From assembly GCA_914767715.1 (NCBI GenBank), contig OU612074.1:823501-887500 (forward strand): DNA of 64,000 bases, written 5' to 3'. Every line of letters starts with the position of its first letter. The stretch's first letter is position 1. The DNA comes from Membranipora membranacea. Lineage: Eukaryota; Bryozoa; Gymnolaemata; Cheilostomatida; Membraniporidae. Under the pieces are notes generated by a model. The model searched no databases. It had not been told where the DNA came from and saw only the letters and a list, made by a program, of their open reading frames with translations. The translations under genes were made by a program, and so were the position numbers. Shown here piece after piece: positions 1 to 12,487 of this stretch.

Positions 1-251
1 GAACAAGCAAGGATTACTTTTGATATTAGGGTTTGCGATTGAGTGTAAATGTAAAATAAGCCTGACAACATCAAAGAATTGGGTCTGGCACTAAGTGTTA
101 TGTTCAAACTAAAAAGGGAAGAGCCATTATGAGTAGTTAATATTCAAATATTGAGGCGAGGGAATGTGGTTAATTTAGTGGTCATCATGCACATATAATT
201 AAAAATTCATCCATTATTGAGTTCAACCTTCATATGACATGAGTAACTCAC

Positions 252-3067
252 CATTCAGATTGAAGGTTAGCAGCTTTCCGATAGCCCCGGTGAGAGGGTT
301 GGGACAGCCAGGCTGCTCCTGACCACCGTTAGGATAGAAGTCTACATGTCCACAAGCCTGGTACATACCAGCTCCCATATCCACGAGAGGCTTAGCGTTA
401 CTGTGTATAACATCGACAAACACAGCGTCGGTCGGGTCGAGTCTTACTAACACGTCCTTACCCTCGTAAAGGGGACCGGCTGGGTCCATACCTGTAATCA
501 GAGCGGGGATAGTAGTAATAATAGGAAGCTTATTTCCATTTAGTGCACCTTCTTTCAGGGTCAATGAGAATATGCTTACATAATAAGAATTTGACATTGC
601 ATCAATTTAGCGCACCGTTGTACTAGGTAGGGATCGGCAAGCTAGGATTTGAGGCCAATGTTTTTGGTAGACCATGGTTGAGATGAATGTTGATACTTGA
701 CACTTTGATTTCATATCATCACATATCACCAGTAGGCATCAGGAGATCAACATTTTCAACCAATCATAATTATTATTATTATAAATTTTCCGAAACACGT
801 TTAATACACTGAAGTTTTGGGCCTTAAATGTTTTGGGCCTTAAATGGTGATAATGTCACACAGTTCACTCCAACTGAGATCACTAAAGCTCAGACAGTGA
901 ACATCCGAAGAGACAAAATCCTCCATGGAAATATAGAAATTTTACAATTTCATGCTATCACATTGTTGTTAATCATTCAAGTACAGTTAAGTCACTGCAG
1001 CTCCTGACCCTAAAGGTTAAACTCACCAGATATTCTGCCTATCTTCCCTCCGAGATCTCGACCAGCGTAGCCTGATACATGAGCTCCCAGTGAGTGACCA
1101 ATCAGATGTATTCTATCTAACTCCATCCCCTTCTTAACCATCAAGTCGATCAGAAGTTTAACCTGCATTCCTACTACTCTGGTGTTAGCCACAGCTTTAG
1201 GATAGTCAGGGGCGGCGGCGCCACCACCCCACCCGACTATGATCACATTCAGAGGTCCCTACAACAGATCAAGATAAGCATAATGATTAGCCAATAACGA
1301 AACTAACCGGGAAGTTTTGAATATAACTTTCAAAGCTTGATACTATGAGGAGACAACTCCTATACATCTAAATATTGTTCTCAGTTAATATACCCTAACC
1401 CTCAGCAGGGAGGGTGAGATTATATCCCAACCTCCGGAATGAAATTCACAGCTAATTGTCAGTCTTGTATTGGGTCAACCGAAGATTAATGATCAACAGT
1501 ACAAAACAAGCAAAGCTTTTGACTTTTATGCTAACCACATAATCTGTAGACATGTGTCGAGTACACAAAAACTGAGCTCAGAATCTGATCGACTGACAAA
1601 ACCACCCTGGCCTTGCTTAGATCAAATTTTAGTCATCACTAATGGTGGATGGCTGGGGAAGAAGATACTCCCTATATTTTGAGAGCTCATATAACTCCAT
1701 GCAAAGCTACTGGCTACATCTTTTGATGCCACAACTCTCTACTTGAATTTTTCACTGGTGGCTCTGCTTGGCAAAGCCCAGCTGTGTCAGCAGTGGTTTA
1801 AGCGTTCAAACTAGCTCCCGACCAACCCTACCCCAACCCTAACCTGACCCCTCTACTTGACTCACTGTGGAGAGTAGAGCGTCCTTCATCTCATGTACCC
1901 ATTTCTCCTTCTCATTCTGAGTGAAGCCGTGTATGACAAACTTAGTCGGGTACATGGGGTTAAAATCTGTCTTATCCAGCGAGACTCCCTGGTCCTTGTA
2001 GTCCATCTGCTGACCTAACACAAAACAATTAACAGAGGGCTAAGTAAATTACTTGTATCAAAGAGTTTGTTCCAAACACCCTGCTTACATGGAGCGGAAA
2101 TAGCCATACAATCCATACAATACAATTTTGATGAATTTCGGGTACTAGGGGCAAATTGATAGAGAGAGACTTGGCTTACCGGTGTTTGGTTTCTTATTGG
2201 TGTAGAGAAGGAAGACTGTTCCGATCCTAGCCAGAGGATTAGGCAGAACTCCTCCGGTGTTATCGTAAGGCGGGTAGGTATTGTAACACCCGACATATCG
2301 ATAACACACACTAGAGTTAACAGAAGCAGGAGGAGCGCTAACCCAGCTAGGACTGGTCACTGTCTCTATAGTCGGGTTAACATTGATCTTTATTTCCTGC
2401 GCTGCCGCCAGACCTGGGAGGTAATGAATGAGAAATATTGTATTTAAATCATAAACAACTAGAGCTGAAAAAAAAATTACCATACTATTCTTGGTATCAT
2501 GTTGACAGAAATGAGAAGTGTCTATAAAGTCATATTTTCGCTTGAAGCGTTGTTCAGGTCAAAACATTGCTTAGAATCTGACTAAGAAAAATCATTGAGT
2601 GCATGAGAGCAATTGACTGCCAATCAGCCTTGCCTTTGCCAAGAGCACCTAGCACTACTTTACTTTAATTCCCTAAATTTTAGGTTGTTAGACGAAAAAG
2701 AATTAAACAAAGTAATTAAATCAGGGTGGTTGTGAATGAAACAAAGACAACACAAATATACTACAGAAACACTATACTTAGGTAAGGCAAATAAATATAT
2801 TAGATGAGTAAATATTCCCTACAGTTTGGATTAGCAACTTAAAGTTTGCTTTCTAAATTTTGTCTGGCTGAAGTAAAGATCTATATAATCTTAATGAGGT
2901 GATTAAATGTTAGCTAGAATTAAATTTAGCTATTTCAGATTGTGAGAAAATGATAAAATTATCGTCCTGAGAATACATTACTCCTATAGGGTATCAGAGA
3001 AAATATCACATATAAATGATAACTCACATAATATCACTGAGGTTAATGTAACTGTCAAAGTCATCAT
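252..3067 (-). CDS. secreted pancreatic-lipase family enzyme (five exons, 3' end outside window)
   Basis: Exons on the minus strand: 3028-3067, 2180-2413, 1866-2014, 1027-1258, 252-491. All junctions are GT-AG and the phases (1, 1, 0, 1) agree, giving 298 residues with no stop. The first exon plus the start of the second encode a hydrophobic signal peptide ending near LAAAQ. Next comes the family's N-terminal CY...GC element with an FLLYT motif (residues about 45-90). The KFVIHGF oxyanion-loop motif is in exon 3. The nucleophile elbow GHSLG follows in exon 4, and the catalytic-Asp motif MDPAGP opens exon 5, followed by a GHVDFYPNGG segment typical of the family. The catalytic His and any PLAT domain would lie in exons left of the window. 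The family hydrolyses triglycerides or phospholipids outside the cell. One oddity is VGW where most members have VDW before the GGA stretch. Substrate specificity cannot be judged without the lid and C-terminus. Confidence 0.9.
600..660 (-). repeat. fragment of the 60.4-kb tRNA-SINE family (3' part)
   Basis: The stretch around 608-650 (AGCGCACCGTTGTAC ... GGCAAGCTAGG) matches the region 60450-60490 with a few differences. It is a truncated copy lying in a lipase intron. An ATT-rich run at 769-782 may be a tail. Confidence 0.5.
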
Positions 3068-3097
3068 TGTCAGTGAGATCTGTAGTTTGTCTCTTAC

Positions 3098-3111
3098 TGA
3101 GAGAGAGAGAG

Positions 3112-3144
<33 letters not shown>
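3098..3144. repeat. (GA)n microsatellite
   Basis: An almost pure GA repeat just upstream of the lipase start codon, interrupted once by GATACA. It lies about 30 bases 5' of the inferred ATG at 3067, so it probably sits in the 5' UTR or promoter. Confidence 0.9.
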
Positions 3145-4990
3145 CGAGCTTCTAGTACTGATCGGCGAGCCTGCACCGAAGAAACTGATCCTCGGTAGAG
3201 CTAATAACTGTACTGTCTACTCGTCACTCTGTATAACGGGTGGATATACGGGGCACACTAACTCAAACTGAGCAGGGGGCCACAACAAGAAATGTCCGGG
3301 GAATAGAGAGGTTAGGTATCAAAGCAAAGGAAGAGTGATAACCATACATATTGAGTAATAATAAATAGGCCTACTCTTTGTCAAATGTGCCTTGATTTGT
3401 GAAAGTGGCAAGCTGCCAAAATCTTTATTTTTAAAGTATTTATATGCTGTCCTACCAAACCTCACCATAAAACCACCGTCCCACATTGAATGATAGTTAT
3501 GTAATACCCCTTCCTGTGTTATCTTTTATATCCACCCCTATGGATGGAGTAGAGCCAATGTCACAATGGTAGTCAGTGTGGGAATGATCAGCTGGGGGTA
3601 ATATGATCTCAGAGTGTGACGAAAGTTCCTGTAAGACCGAACTGATAACAACTACTCTAACCTCTAGCAAAGTAATGCTGATGTAGATAGATAGCACACT
3701 AGGAGAATTAGGTCAAGCTTTCCACCGATGGTAACAGTTGAAATAGCGATATATTTGTTTGTTGGCCTATCAAATCGCTGGAATGGATAATTTCATAGGT
3801 AGGTCAACTATGGTAATATCTACGCACAGCTACCATACAGATGACACAGAAGAGAGAAGTTCACACGGGCCGCGGCCGTCGGACACATGCTGCAGGCAGG
3901 TCACATAAGGATGGTGCCATACTTAGACACTGATAACAGTGTTTGTTCCTCCAGTTAATGATCAGAAACCATATAGCCTTCTACATTTACATCATGCTCT
4001 CGCGCAATGTCATTATGTATGCCTTTTCTCACTTTGAAAATCGTGCTTTTATACAATAAAAGCTAATGATTTCTACGAATATACGGAACGCACAAAATTT
4101 TTTGATTGCCCTCTAAATGCTCTGTCATATCCTATAGCTCGCAGCCACAAGCGCTGATAGTGCCTCCAATTACAGGGCAATTTGATCAAACTTGATGTGC
4201 ATAAAACCCATGTTTGTAAATATGCCTATTGCCAACTGACGAACGATATAAATGTAATAATATTTAACGAAATAATTTTTTTGGGGGTATTTACATGTAT
4301 TGTGTATTAAAAATCATGGCGAGAAATTTAAGGTCAACAAGACTCACTCGACAATCTTGCTTACAAAACAGGCTAGCGTGATCCATGTATATATTCAATA
4401 AAACAAATGTTATGGCAGTTATAGAATGTAAATTTTTGTGAATCTGGAATGAAACTGAAGAAATTCGATTGGCCAGGACAAAGTGGTCTCTACCAATAAA
4501 CTCTGTAAAAAGCCGGGCGTAAACTGTGAGCTGGAATGGCCAGCGAACTGCAGGAAGACTTTGTAATGTGTGACCTGAGGTCCACTACCAGAATATGTTC
4601 AATGTTAAGAAAATATTGTGTTAGATACCCAAATACATATTCTTCCTGCTCCGTGTAACGTGTAAGATGACATGCTATGGAGATTATATGGCCACGTTCC
4701 CGGACAATCTGTTTATTAACAGATTCCATCATGTAAAAATAAGTGAATGTTAACAAAGACTCAAACTGGGTCAATCTGGAATGTTAGATATGAGAGAAAA
4801 TGGAAGGATAGAAAACAAACTACAAAACAGAGCACACACATAAACACAGAGATAGCAGAAAAAAACCAATAAATAATAACAGAGATATAGAGATAGAGGA
4901 TCACAGCTAGTTTGCACATTATAATAGAAAAGGATCTACAAGTATAAACCTAAGGACTACGTGAGTTCACTGAGATAACCAAACATTACG
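3145..4990. other. intergenic stretch, no gene seen
   Basis: About 1.8 kb of AT-rich sequence upstream of the lipase. I see no domain-bearing reading frame, tRNA or repeat structure. It may contain the lipase promoter, but no motif is clear enough to name. Confidence 0.4.
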
Positions 4991-4993
4991 TAC

Positions 4994-5346
4994 TCAGCCT
5001 ATCATCTACTCAGCCTATCATCTACTCAGCCTATCATCTACTCAGCCTATCATCTACTCAGCCTATCATCTACTCAGCCTATCATCTACTCAGCCTATCA
5101 TCTACTCAGCCTATCATCTACTCAGCCTATCATCTACTCAGCCTATCATCTACTCAGCCTATCATCTACTCAGCCTATCATCTACTCAGCCTATCATCTA
5201 CTCAGCCTATCATCTACTCAGCCTATCATCTACTCAGCCTATCATCTACTCAGCCTATCATCTACTCAGCCTATCATCTACTCAGCCTATCATCTACTCA
5301 GCCTATCATCTACTCAGCCTATCATCTACTCAGCCTATCATCTACT
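4994..5346. repeat. 16-bp minisatellite, about 22 copies
   Basis: The unit CTCAGCCTATCATCTA is repeated about 22 times with essentially no variation between copies, which points to recent expansion or active homogenisation. It lies between the 5' end of the lipase and the 3' end of the membrane-protein gene. Confidence 0.97.
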
Positions 5347-5605
5347 GAGGGTATCACCTCTAGAGGAGGCCATGAAAACCCTATTGACTTGTCTGTATTT
5401 GTATTTGTTTGTATTATCAGTAGGTGACATCGGACCTGGTGCGGGATATATAGAGATCTCTTGTGTGGGAGGGAGATTTGTGGAGTTGCCTCTTATGTAA
5501 TAGTGATTGTTAGTTGGCCACCAGGAACTCCAAGTGCACAAGTACTATTAGAACATTCACACCACTTTGCGCATGTGCACCAATCAATTCAGGTTGGTTA
5601 TCTTT

Positions 5606-5750
5606 GCACCGTAGCGACTGAACTAATTCAAATGTGCTTGAGTTCCTAAATTATAGTTCTGAACCGGCCCGAACTGGGTAAAAGTGAGCTTCTATAAGCA
5701 AAGTGTAATTAGGTCAATTGGGCCAGTTTGTGGCATTGTCGCTACGGTGC
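5606..5750. mobile_element. short inverted-repeat element (MITE-like, 145 bp)
   Basis: Perfect 13-bp terminal inverted repeats: GCACCGTAGCGAC at 5606-5618 and its complement at 5738-5750. The interior is non-coding. No target duplication is obvious. The superfamily is not assignable. Confidence 0.5.
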
Positions 5751-5870
5751 AGAGAGACTCGTATCACAGAGTCGATCTGCAAGCAGTATGCACTCACACT
5801 GGTAGTCTAGCTTGTAAGTGGTTAAAGACTTATGACCTCTGATAGAATGGACTCACTGTAAGATTGACGG

Positions 5871-8800
5871 TTACATGTTTTTGCCAACAAAGATGAGAAT
5901 TGTAGCGATGAGAGCGCAGAACATTATCTCCTCCTTGTAGAAGAGTGAGCGCACTCTGGTCTTACGATAAGTAGCTAACTTTCTTGTCTCAAACAGTATA
6001 ACAATAACAGCACAGATATCAGGTACAACCAGACCCAAATCCCTAAAAATCTACAATAGAACCACATAAGGCGATACGATCAACTATCATGGGTGAGTTA
6101 CCCTAAAGGAGTAAAAGTTAGCTACTTTGTGCGGGATTGAAAGAGTGAATTTAATGGCTAGCTAACATTTACACCACCTTATTATTTTATATATACTCCT
6201 AACACAAACATACAATTTAACACAAAATACTACACATATATCTAAGCTAGTAAAAATATGTGATATCTTACAATAACTCACGCCCAAAACAGCTAATCTA
6301 CGCCCTTGACCTTAGTGTTACTCCACTAGTGTAAGTATACAGAGAAGTAGTCAAGCTTTGCTGATACCCTTCAGATCTTAGGTTAGACACCTTCACACCT
6401 GACTATCTATGGGGATCACCTACTGCTGTATTTATGGGAGCAATCGTCAGTGATAGAATGGTGGGGTCCAAAAATTCCGTACCATTATAGTGACCAGAAG
6501 GTGAAGGGGATAACTTGTTCTGGGGGACGACCATAGGGTGTATGACAAATGGTCTGTGTCATTCACTAATTCAGGTTATTGTCATCACAACTGATTTCAG
6601 TTGTTGTGATAAACTTGTACTAAGTCTATCTTCCATTATTATCATACTGTATCCACCGAGTAACCAACCATCAGTCCACCTGTGTGAACAATACTTTTTT
6701 ATTACTTTGAATAAGTAATACTGAACCTAATGCCTAAGCAAGTCACATCACTAATCCATATACATGTCTTATGTGGTGGGGGGGGTAGTGGTATGATACC
6801 GTACTCTCCTAAGACACCCGTGGACAATTGTGATTATCACTGATAGAACACATCCTTGATGTTAGAAGGATGAGTAGTTTCATCAGCCAGTTTTGTGATT
6901 ATGAGAGTTGTCTGAGTCTGTAATGTGTGTGAAATGTGAGAGTTGTTGGTCGAAGTTAGTGTTTGCGGTTTGATGGTAGGAAGGGAAAAGCCAGGATAAA
7001 TCCCTTGAGATGAGAGCATGAATTGAACCTGGGACGACTCGCTTGATAGCCAAGGAGCTTTGATAGTGCAATGATCACATCCTTGGCTATCAAGCAAGGG
7101 TTCAATTCCCACTCCCATCTCAAGGGATTTACCCTGGCCTCTCCCTACCCACAACCCACAAAACCAGGTATTGAACCCGGGACCCCTTTGTTGATAGCCG
7201 AAGATGTGATCATTTGCGCTATCAAAGCTCCTAATCCATATTCATAATTGGAGATACTTGAAAAGAAAAATAAACCTTTATAATTCACATGCATACCTGT
7301 GCTGTGTATCCTTGTCTGTAGATAAGATTCTCTATAAACTGATCGATGCCTCCGATGATGATATGAGACATATTGACAGTGAGCACTCCCAGTATGTGAT
7401 AAGTCTGTATCTTTGTCGATCTCCTCATCAGATGTAAAACTAAACCTGTAAGAAACCAATAATATAGCCGAGCAAATTTTGTTATGGCAAAAGGTCAAAC
7501 CCAAACATTTACCCTAAAAATATGAGTCTGACCCTCAAGCTCCAGTAGATATGATCAAGGAGTCTGTCAAAAAATATGTGATGGTTAACTTTATCAAATT
7601 ATCACTATCACATCGCCAAAAATTACTGTTCATTTGGTCTCTCATCGCTCACTCAGAGTGTAAATAGTTCTATCAATGAGTGGGCGATTTGTGAGGGATA
7701 CCCTAGAGGTCTCGCTAACTCAGTGAATGAATGTCACTAACTCTGTGTATGAGTCTCACTAACTCAGTGAATGAGTCTCAATAACTCAGTGAATGAGTCT
7801 AAGTAACTCTGTGAATGAGTCTCTCTTACTCAGTGAATGAGTCTCACTAACTCAATGAATGAGTCTCACTAACTCAGTGAATGAGTCTCACTAACTCTGT
7901 GAATGAGTCTCACTAACTCAGTGAATGAGTCTCACTAACTCAGTGAATGAGTCTCACTAACTCAGTGAATGAGTCTCAATAACTCAGTGAATGAGTCTAA
8001 CTAAGTGAATGAGTCTAACTAACTCAGTGAATGAGTCTCACTAACTCAGTGAATGAGTCTAACTCAGTGAATGAGTCTCTCTTACTCAGTGAATGAGTCT
8101 CACTAACTCAGTGAATGAGTCTCTCTTACTCAGTGAATGAGTCTCACTAACTCAGTGAATGAGTCTCACCAACTCGGTGATATAATTATCATTGAGTGTC
8201 GTCCTCCAAACGGGCAACCCGAGAGTGGGGGCAACTACAAACTAAACAATATCAAAAGGGCTTGATTCTCAGAGATTCGACTGCTTGGCTCCATCATATA
8301 GTTATCTGGACTCACCAGTAGATACAAGCTCAGACACAGTAAAGTAGAGCTGATGATACCACTGCCAGTATACAGCTTCATTGTAATAGTTCATGTAGTT
8401 CCACCATCCGTAGTAATGTGGGTATACAGTCAGCAGAAATAGTATCAGCATAGAGTATCTATAAACAGAGAGGAGGAGGAGTACTGTTAGTAGCAGAATC
8501 CAGAATACAGAGTGGATTCAATGTTTAAAACGCTTTCGTTTTTTTTTGGTAATGAATAGGCTACAAATATAAATCTGAGACAATGAAGTTATTATTTAAG
8601 GCAAGAAAATAGAGCGAAGATCGGAGCAAACTATTTTATAGAGCTTTTATGGATAGCAGTCGGTATGAATTCTGTGGAGGGAAGTCCCCGAGATCAAGCA
8701 TTCAGTTCGCTGAATAGTATTCCAATATTCAATTACTCCGATAACTGAACGACACCGTTATCTTACATGTCATAGCTTCAATCATTGAAGCATTCTGTGC

Positions 8801-10596
8801 TTTAGCTATCTGTTGGGGCATACGTTTGTGTTTGCAGCATCGGGCCTGAATTCGTTCGCCTATTCTGAGTAGGTTAATTGGCATAACAATTTAAATCTTG
8901 ATTTTGATATGTTTTGACCTCAACAGAACACTGGTTTTGATATATCATGAACTTAAACACTTGAAGTTGTCTCTCTTGAAGGAAAGCTGCATCACCATGG
9001 CTGTGTTACAGAGATAGTCGGTGACACAATACTATCCTGCAGTCAGCATGCTGTGTAGACACGTACCTGATATTGTTCTGTATTATACATCTAGATATGA
9101 ATTTGATACATTCATAAGCAGTCACAACCCCGACAACCATAAGACACCAGATCTTGTAGGCGACGAATGTAGAGTTAAAATACCAGTGCTTATAACTACT
9201 CCCTGGCTGACTCTCATAATATCCTTAAATAAATTATTTTTATTATTACTATAGAGATTTCCAACCTAAACTTTCTGAAAGGTTACGATTACTGGAAGCC
9301 AACCAGAGCGTTGGAACCATAAACATATAAATACTCTAGACTGGAAACTATTGGCTGTTTGATACAGGCTCAGCGTCCTCTCTAATTCTCCATGAAGCAA
9401 CGGCACTGCGCTATCCACTTGCTCATTGTAGCGCATAGGTCAGAATAGGAATTATGTCCCCATTCATGTCATTCAAAGATAAAACACCTTCTAATTTCTA
9501 AATATGGCAACTAGAACTGGGAACGACCCGTGAATTTTACAGAATATTTACTCATGAGATATAAAATGTGATCAGTATCCTGCCATCAAATATTGTCTGT
9601 GCCATTACAACTGGCCTAGAACTTTTTTATGAACAATGGTGCTTCAACTAGTGGAAATTTGATCATTTCCACATGTCAGATATGTAACCCAAAGATGGAA
9701 AACACTGTTGGTCCTTGAGTATGGTTTAATTTCAAATGTATTTTTGTCAACTATTTGCTTGAAATCTGAGCTCAGAACACTTAGTCTTCGTTCTTCTTGG
9801 TTGTTGCTCTTGGCTATCAATGGAATTAACATACACACCTCTGAATACAGTGTCAAAGCATGTACACCCACACGACGTCCTGTCAATCTGTGGCTTCGCA
9901 GGCCAAACTAAGTATCCAACTACTCCTGCAAAAATACTACATGAAAGTTTCAAATTGTTAAATACTGAATGCATGAGCTTCAACAGCACCCACCAAATGG
10001 TAGCTCAGTAAGTATGGAATCTTAATTGTCTTGAGGGTATAGCAAGTGCTATGAATCTGTTGTAATGACCAGGCAGGATAATAGAATTATATCTTCTGCA
10101 GGTGAAATTTGACAGAAGGTACTACTACACTGTAACTAACACTCACAGCTTATGTGTCTCAGGTTTTCATCAGATTGGGAAATGGTCTCGGATGCAACGA
10201 TCACGCTGCCATCCAGCTAAACATATATTCCAATAAGCGCCAAAGTATTAAATACTACCTAAGCACCGATGCAAATCTGACACAACTTTATAATAAGTAA
10301 CTGTCTGACTATAACATGCATCAGACTATGGGGTAGCCTGTAGGGTTACTTCTCACTGTTCTAATCACCAGATTGCCACGGGGGGGGGGCACACAGTTCT
10401 GGGCACACAGTTCTATTGATGTATGATTATTTCACTCACCTATATGAATGTAAGGTATGAGGCAGATGATAAACACCCCAACCAGTATCTGTACGAGTGT
10501 CCATCTGATTGAGTTATCTTTAGCCTTAGGACCAGAGCAAGGGGGGAAGGTGCTAGTCAATGGTAATCCGTTTGCCATCAGAGCTTCGACCTGCAT
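5871..10596 (-). CDS. small multi-pass membrane protein, family not recognised (four exons, 217 aa)
   Basis: Exons on the minus strand: 10440-10596 (ATG at 10596), 8316-8483, 7297-7445, 5871-6050 (TAA at 5871). Every junction is GT-AG and phases agree (1, 1, 0), giving 217 residues. The N-terminus is short and polar. A hydrophobic segment at about 33-52 continues across the first junction into another at about 53-72. There is then an aromatic-rich loop (HYYGWWNYMNYYNEAVYWQW), a segment near 95-115, a probable segment at about 125-140 (ILGVLTVNMSHIIIGG), one with LGLVVPDICAVIVILF, and a C-terminal one (IMFCALIATILIFVG). I count five or six membrane segments. Upstream of the chosen ATG the frame stays open for about 24 codons to a possible acceptor (near 10643), so the protein may have an extra 5' exon. 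I do not recognise the family. The aromatic loop looks conserved in style, so a database search should place it. Confidence 0.75.
6990..7150. repeat. head-to-head pair of tRNA-like SINE fragments
   Basis: Two copies of one tRNA-like sequence face each other. The left copy (minus) has a B-box-like GTCCCAGGTTCAATT in complement near 7020. The right copy (plus, from about 7059) carries GGTTCAATTCCC near 7096. Shared flanks (CAAGGGATTTA.CCTGGC) at both outer ends make the block a foldback about 160 bases long. It lies in an intron of the membrane-protein gene. Confidence 0.65.
7164..7231 (-). repeat. tRNA-derived SINE head
   Basis: The complement reads as a tRNA-like unit with B-box GTCCCGGGTTCAATACC and an A-box-like region near GATAGCGCAAATGATC. 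It is the same family as the pair immediately to the left. The tRNA is not a functional gene: acceptor-stem pairing is poor and copies are multiple. Confidence 0.6.
7709..8178. repeat. 22-23-bp minisatellite (about 21 copies)
   Basis: Degenerate tandem repeats of ACTCAGTGAATGAGTCTCAC followed by TA or similar. Variants include missing half-units, ACTCTGTG and CTCTCTTACT forms. Each unit contains a short palindrome (ACTCA..TGAGT) and could form hairpins. It is intronic in the membrane-protein gene. Confidence 0.92.
8484..10439. other. first intron of the membrane-protein gene
   Basis: About 2 kb between coding exons 1 and 2. Overlapping short frames at 9640-10011 occur on both strands and have no recognisable domain. 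I see no further exon that would be needed for phase. Confidence 0.45.
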
Positions 10597-10599
10597 AAT

Positions 10600-11465
10600 G
10601 TAGCCTTTGTCCCTTCTTTTGGTTGGATATTCATCAATCAGCTTAGCTGCTGCACTTTACTATAATAAATAGCAGTCTTTGTGGAGAGCTAAGGATGATG
10701 TGCAAACTACTCAGGGTAGCCACTAGTCAGCTGAATAGGGATTATCAGGCCTACTATTGTATTAAAAAAGTCTAATATCTGCAGGGTGAAAAATCAAGGT
10801 GAGTCACAGTTATATCTACAGCATTGCAAGCATAGGTTTTCAAGCTTGGCCTACGCGTGAAAGGAAGGCAGGGAAGGCAGAGCGTGATAGGAGATCACAG
10901 TAAGCGCAATGGCTGCAGAGCAAACAAATCAGCTCTCTGACTTGTGTATGAGATGGGAGAAGCTCAATGTGGTGAATTTGAGTAGCCAACTACAGCACAC
11001 TTGGGGCGGGTGATTGTGGCTCTGCCCTGATGACAACGAGTTGTTTGAAAGCAAACCTCCGGGTGCTGGTTTGTCTAGAGTATAAGCTTGAGAGGAGAGT
11101 GACAGGGTGCCCGCCATGGTTGCAGTGGAACAATGAAGAGTTAGCTGCCTCCTTCGCTGCGCAACAGTTAAGACACTGATTCTGTCACCATACTAAAGCT
11201 AACAATATACATAGAGGGCTAGAAGTGATGGAGTGAGATGCTCATTAACACACAGGGGTGGTTTCAAGCTGCTAGGGCCAGCCATGAGGCACTATCCAAT
11301 ACAATTGAGAAGGTTGCATGGATTGATGGATTTGTGGCAACCATTCTTTGTCAAAAAAACCATTCATTTAGAGGGGCTTCTCATGTGTGTGTGTGTGTGT
11401 ATTTTAAACCATCTATCATTGCAATAACATTAGGCTTAGTACATTTAAATAGAAGGAGAAAAGCA
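10600..11465. other. no supported gene
   Basis: Upstream of the membrane-protein gene. A CA/GT run (GTGTGTGTGTGTGT) sits near 11385. Several short frames are present but none has a domain or good splice context. A 5' exon of the membrane protein could hide here. Confidence 0.35.
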
Positions 11466-11466
11466 C

Positions 11467-11560
11467 AGGTCTACTTCAAAACTTGGGATTTTGGCAATGT
11501 TTGCCTGCCTCAAGGGGGGCAGTCAAACATTGCCAAAATTCCAGGTTTTGGAGTAGACCT
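11467..11560. repeat. long imperfect hairpin (about 44-bp arms)
   Basis: The left arm, about 11467-11510, starts AGGTCTACTTCAAAAC. The right arm ends at 11560 as its complement, with roughly six mismatches and a loop of about five bases. The arms contain TTTTGGCAATGTTTG and its complement. It may be a tiny foldback element or a miRNA-like precursor. Confidence 0.7.
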
Positions 11561-11615
11561 ATGGAGAAAAGACTAATTATGAGTTGTTGGGTCTTAAAAA
11601 AAACCTGAAAAAAGC

Positions 11616-12487
11616 GGGTCGTACGATACCCCCGACCCCTACCTTCAAAAAACCCCTACACCTACCCTACGCATCGAAACCCCCTACACTTCTACCATGG
11701 AGGTGCAACTCCTAACCAAAGAAATAAATTTATTTCTTTGCTTAGAGAGGGCATCTGATGAAACAACAGTGAGAGAATGAGACAGACACTGGCACCAATT
11801 AGTAAGTAAGATGGCATCTATATGTTTCTGTAAAATATTCACCAAAAATAAATTTCCTGATGTAGTATGAAGAAATCAATCTTACAATTGTAATCCTATT
11901 TTGTGGGGACTGTCCAATCTGTCCCCAATATAATCCATAATCTTAATAAGGAATTGAGCTAAAATATTAACCTTGACATCCTGTTTTCATTGATATCTAT
12001 AACATTTTGCTACAGTTTTTATGAATCATGACGTAAGTTATTGATAAGATGTCAGTATGTTTTCATGTTGTCAAGAAGCACACTGATTTCGAGATTACAC
12101 TATTAGTATGTGTATACATGCAATAGTATATCACGTGATCAGTGTGGTCAAGAAGAAAATAATCTGTTTTAGTATAATTTAGACTTTTTGTGCCATTCAC
12201 CAGATTTTAACAAATGGGCCGTACATACAGTTCTGGTCTCAGTCCCTTATCAGACAACCTCTTAATCCATACTTTGTTTTTTTATTGATTGAATATCACA
12301 ATTTGAATTTCTTATTTGGGCTGTTAAATCACTTTACTCCTTGGTTGAATACCTGGAAAATCAATGAATAACTAAGTTTATTTCTTTGGTTAGGAGTTGC
12401 ACCTCCATGGTGTAAGTGTAGGGGGTTTCGATGCGTAGGGTAGGTGTAGGGGTTTTCGAGGGTAGGGTAGGGGGTTTCGTACGACCC
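11616..12487. mobile_element. Mutator-like non-autonomous element, 872 bp, 9-bp target duplication
   Basis: Terminal inverted repeats of about 110 bp start GGGTCGTACGA and end as the complement. They are full of CCCTACCCTACG-type runs and end internally at CAACTCCTAACCAAAGAAAT. Flanking copies of GAAAAAAGC at 11607-11615 and 12488-12496 form a perfect 9-bp duplication. Long TIRs with a 9-bp duplication are the hallmark of the Mutator superfamily. No transposase is seen inside. Confidence 0.8.

Noticed and set aside
1817-1856. Interstitial telomere sequence (CCCTAACC-like)
   Set aside because: Only a few irregular CCCTA/CCCCAA units; no regular hexamer array.
4994-5346. CRISPR-like array of direct repeats
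   Set aside because: Units are contiguous with no unique spacers, and the DNA is eukaryotic.
7145-7504. 119-codon minus-strand frame
   Set aside because: It mixes a SINE with the wrong frame of membrane-protein exon 3; the spliced frame is clearly another one.
9640-10011. Gene in the overlapping frames on both strands
   Set aside because: Several mutually overlapping short frames without domain, codon bias or splice sites.
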